From Myoxocephalus aenaeus (lineage: Eukaryota; Chordata; Actinopteri; Perciformes; Cottidae): a stretch of 64,000 nt of DNA. A model generated the notes under the pieces. The model had not been told where the DNA came from, did not search any database, and was given only the letters and a program-made list of their open reading frames with translations. Position numbers and translations under genes: made by a program. This document shows positions 60,283 through 64,000 of the stretch, piece after piece (within the stretch, counting starts at the first letter, position 1; each line of letters opens with the position of its first letter). The stretch lies in assembly GCA_038501785.1 (NCBI GenBank), contig JBAMJR010000040.1, forward strand, positions 7,060,001 through 7,124,000, read 5' to 3'.

Positions 60283-62174
60283 AGTAGAGGTACAAAGCCC
60301 ATGCTCTGGCCCTGTAGCCTGTTTTTTCCAGCCTGCAAAATGTGGAAAAAATGCGCTCTCGCTCCGAGCGTGACGCAAAGTGCCAGAAAACACTGAACCG
60401 GGACGAACACGTAAAAAAATCCGTGGCTCCTTGAGCCATGTTCGAGCTTAGCCTGGCACGGCTCGGTTTGGTTCCTCTTTTGGCGGAATGAAATAGATTC
60501 GAGATCGACAGCTGCACGCAATTCCGAAACCAGTCTTCGGACTTCGGCAAAGACAGATCTGTCGATGTGTGAGCTGATGTATCGCTGATTAAACCAGATC
60601 TGATTGGTGAGAAAGGCCCAGTTGTCTCTATCTTAAGCTACATGAGCAGCTCTAGCGGCGCCCCTTCATCATGGCAGGACAAAATCTCCCATTATTTTAT
60701 GCAGCGATGTCTCATGCTGTACCATGATGATAATGTAGATCTTGCACAGGACTGTCAACGCTTAGTTGAAACCGTGATTGCAATCTAACATGTCGGAGCC
60801 TTGATTTTGGTGCATGTGTGCTCACACAGCTGTGACAGTTTACAGTGTAACAGTGTGAAGAGTGGATCTAATCATAGGGGGTGGAATGCGACCTCTCACC
60901 GCTGGCCATGGCCCTCTGCAGCCGCTGCAGCCGCCTTATCTGATTGGTCTGTCTAGCGCGGTAATCATTTCCAGATTCCGAACGGGGGCCGCCAAAAAAA
61001 CTGGAGGCACGGGGGAGAGGGGGGGTGTGGGGGTGGGGTCTGTTTGAAAGCAAGAGTGCTGCAAAATCCGGAAAACTGTGTTGTGTAGCAATCTCGTCAA
61101 ATGATTTCTAGAATAACATGACTCAATGTTTGTGGCATTTCCCTTCCAATAAAAGTCTTACCATTCCATAATGCACAGGGTTGAATTCAGAGACCGTACC
61201 CCTCCCCAATGGCCACAGTGAAGCAGTTAGAATGTTCTACCTCAGGCTGGCTTCTTCTTTATAGCAAAGGCAGCCATGAAGCTCGTGGGTATCATGGTAT
61301 TGAGAGCCATCTGCCACCTCGGGGGTTTTCATAGTCTCAAAGAGACTGTTGGGCCTCCCCTCAGACAAAGCTAGGACTGTATAGACATAACATCTCTTTC
61401 TCCAAATCACACACATTCAGGCTAATCTTTGTGATCCTCTCTTGATAACTAGTGTGATAAATTACCTCATGTGTTTTCACTTCCATTCCCTGAGCCACCT
61501 TTACGTTTAGACTTACATTGGGAGAGAGATTTTTTTTTTGTAAATACTATCAACTTCCCAGTACAAACCCTTAAATAGACCTTATTTAAATAATTAGGTA
61601 CCTAAAGTTGTAGTTTGCACTAATAGCCTATCCAAGTTATTTTCTGGGAGGGCTGGGAGTCAAACTTTTTTTGCTGAATGCAACTTAGAGCAACTTTCAG
61701 AGGAATGAACCCCCCACCGGGAAAGGGAATGGGAGTTTTATTTCCAAGGTCTGACTGCACGACACAGAGGCTGCCATTGTTTTTCCTTTGTTCATAGTAA
61801 TCATAACAAGGTATCACAGCTAATTGGATCGCTGTATATAAAAGCTACTTGTAGCAAGCCACAAGGAAGCCAAAGACATGGGGAAATGTATCCTTCTTTT
61901 GTCCACAAGAAAACAACTTCTTCATCTGGAATAACAATCCCTGTGTTCCTGTCAGTGTTATTGGGGGTGAACATGTTCTAGCAGTAAAGGAAGACGCGCA
62001 AGCTTTTAATTTGCGATAAGAGGGAGCATATTTGGCCTGTTTTCTTATGTAACATGAAACTCTGCTTCCACAAGCCGGCGTGCGGAGTTCTGGTGATGAA
62101 GGGAAGCTTTGCACTGTATTCCTGCAGTATGTTACAACCCAAGTAGCCAATAAGTCACTCTTAAACAGCACCGA

Positions 62175-62177
<3 letters not shown>

Positions 62178-62208
<31 letters not shown>
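62178..62208. repeat. (CT)n microsatellite
   Basis: Perfect CT run. Confidence 0.93.
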
Positions 62209-62211
<3 letters not shown>

Positions 62212-64000
62212 GGCCAGCATACACACAAACACATACATACTCACTCCCTCCACTCCGCATTTCTCTCTATGGCATTTCCCCCTCCTGGTTCTGAGTATCA
62301 GCATGCAGAGAAAAATCCATTACTAATCCCCTGCTGCTCAGCTCTGGAACTGCCTGACTGCCCCATGGTAGTTATAGGTCACACACACATAGACACACAC
62401 AAACAGGCATTTCAATGCACACACATCCACACGCACACATCCACGCACATCTACATGCATGACACTGTGCTTCCTGTAGGTCATGGATTCTCTCTCTCTC
62501 TCCCTGTGTGACAGAGAAATGCCAGTCTTTATCGCGCCCTGCAGTTTAACCCCTTCTAATCCCTTCAGAGTGGCGGAGCTTTACGGTCAATTCACACTCT
62601 TTCATGCTTTTTATTCTCTCTTTCTGTCGCCTCAAGAGTAATCCCCACAGCAGCTGTGGAAAAACATCAGACGTGTGGAATAGACACATCGTACACAGCG
62701 ACGATGACACGGCTACAACGAACACACGCGAGAAGAGCGCACTGATGCACAATGGCAGTCGCCAAGCAGGAATGAATGTGAAACAACAGCGTATTGTCCC
62801 GTACGGAGCGTATGTACGGAATCTAAAATCAGTCAAAAGTTGACGTTTGGTTTCACTCGGGACACGGACCCTGGTCTCCTGGGTGAAAGTAATGTGTTTT
62901 TTCACTTGACTTCCTACTACTTTCCTCCAACAGCGTTTTTGTGAAATAAAGCTTCAACAAATGTACCATGGACGTTCACCTAAGGCTACAATATATAGTT
63001 TTTTCCAGTGCTGAAACAAATGCTCTTCCACTGCATAGTGCAGCCCGGCTCGGCTCAACTCGAGACGCTCTATTTTGGTTAGCCATGAGCAAAAGATGTG
63101 GATAGTACCTGGTACCTGGAATTTGTTTTGGTAGTATTTTAGTCGAGGTTCCAAGCTAGTACATATACAATAAGAGTCACACAGATGTATGAAAGAAAAA
63201 GGGAAGCCCGCAAAAACGACAACGAGAACTACGCAACACAACTGATCAAATACAGACGTTCCTCCTATTGAGTCCTAATTAGACTAAATGATGTATCCAT
63301 TATTAAGAAAAATCTCAAATATAGAAAACTAATAGTTGCAGGAATATCTTATTGGTTAATTGTTTTGTATTTCAAAGAGACAAGAACCTCAGGCTGACTG
63401 GACCCTCTACATCTACTTCTCCATATGAGGACTCAACCATTTCTGAACTCAAGGTATCATGTCAAAAGCACACACAGGCTCAGGTATGCATGAAGTGAGT
63501 TCATAATAAAGCTCCGCAGAAGAAGGAACATGGAGTTGAATTCCTCAAGGAGCACACAGGGAAGCCAGTCAACTACATCGGCACACAGTGGGAAAATGAA
63601 ATGTTGTGTTCAACAGCCACATAAACTGTTCAGTTTCCTCGGTTTCGCAAGAGGAAAGAATTTGAAACCGTGCGTGGAGAGGCGAGGCATGAAACACACA
63701 TGCAAGCGCACACACACACACACATACATAAATGCGAGAAAACAAATCCCATAGATACACACAAAAGCACGCCGACTCAAACACACATAATATTTCACAC
63801 AACCAATTTCACAAAACCACACACATAAACACTCAACCCTCCCCTCCCCTCCCCATTCCCACCGCCACCGCATACACACAGGCACAAGCTGCCACAAATA
63901 CACACACACACACACAAACGCAGAACGAAGAAGTGTATGTATGCAGCGAATGGCTCCGTTTCTCTCATTAGGGAGAAGGAGCTGCCTGCAGCAAAGCCTC

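Larger units (their letters stand above)
42721..64000 (-). other. Upstream intron and/or 5' flank of plxna1
   Basis: If a non-coding first exon exists, part of this is intron; otherwise it is 5' flank. No promoter could be fixed. Contents are a SINE copy (44.5 kb), a dispersed repeat (46.4-46.9 kb), hairpins (47.0, 48.0, 50.4 kb), microsatellites and a codon-periodic GC-rich block (55.5 kb). The stretches 42.8-44.5, 50.5-52.8, 53.3-55.2, 55.8-60.2 and 60.3-64.0 kb show nothing else recognisable beyond short repeats. Confidence 0.6.

Overview
The window is vertebrate nuclear DNA, almost certainly from a ray-finned (teleost) fish. The evidence is a plexin-A gene with vertebrate-type exon structure and GT-AG introns, a very high density of (CA)n/(GT)n microsatellites, tRNA-derived SINEs of a type common in teleosts, and non-autonomous DNA transposons. 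There is no operon structure and no prokaryotic signal. Nearly all long open frames are translations of dinucleotide repeats or of interspersed repeats.

Only one gene is firmly supported. It is a plexin A, best matched to plexin A1 (plxna1), read on the minus strand. A 5' untranslated segment (42504-42720) and the first coding exon (41313-42503, 397 codons: signal peptide and most of the sema domain) are followed by an intron of 32,847 bp (8466-41312). The next coding exon (8283-8465, 61 codons) continues the sema domain. The following intron runs off the left edge. The remaining exons, including the transmembrane and cytoplasmic GAP parts, lie outside the window. DNA to the right of 42720 is upstream intron and/or 5' flank.

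The most striking structure lies inside the large intron. It is a head-to-tail array at 16731-26775 of six copies, the last truncated, of a ~1.75-1.81 kb unit, closed by five tandem ~62-68 bp hairpin modules. Every unit carries three or four exact matches to the CTCF core motif on the plus strand. Each of the five full-length units also carries one motif on the minus strand ~360-400 bp further on. This gives 20 forward and 5 reverse motifs in ~9.3 kb, with a pair of ZNF143/Staf-like sites upstream in each unit. The array is therefore a candidate transposon-derived cluster of insulator or loop-anchor sites in an axon-guidance gene.

Other mobile DNA: a 974-bp hAT-type element with a perfect 8-bp target duplication (38372-39345), a 1278-bp element with 24-bp terminal inverted repeats (39768-41045), SINEs near 0.9-1.1, 37.75-38.05 and 44.54-44.82 kb, and several diverged repeat families. 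Long perfect hairpins occur at 12246-12348, 46968-47024, 48007-48063 and 50373-50404. A GC-rich block at 55500-55640 has codon-like periodicity and may be an unrecognised exon. No tRNA gene, rRNA gene, CRISPR array or intact transposase was found.
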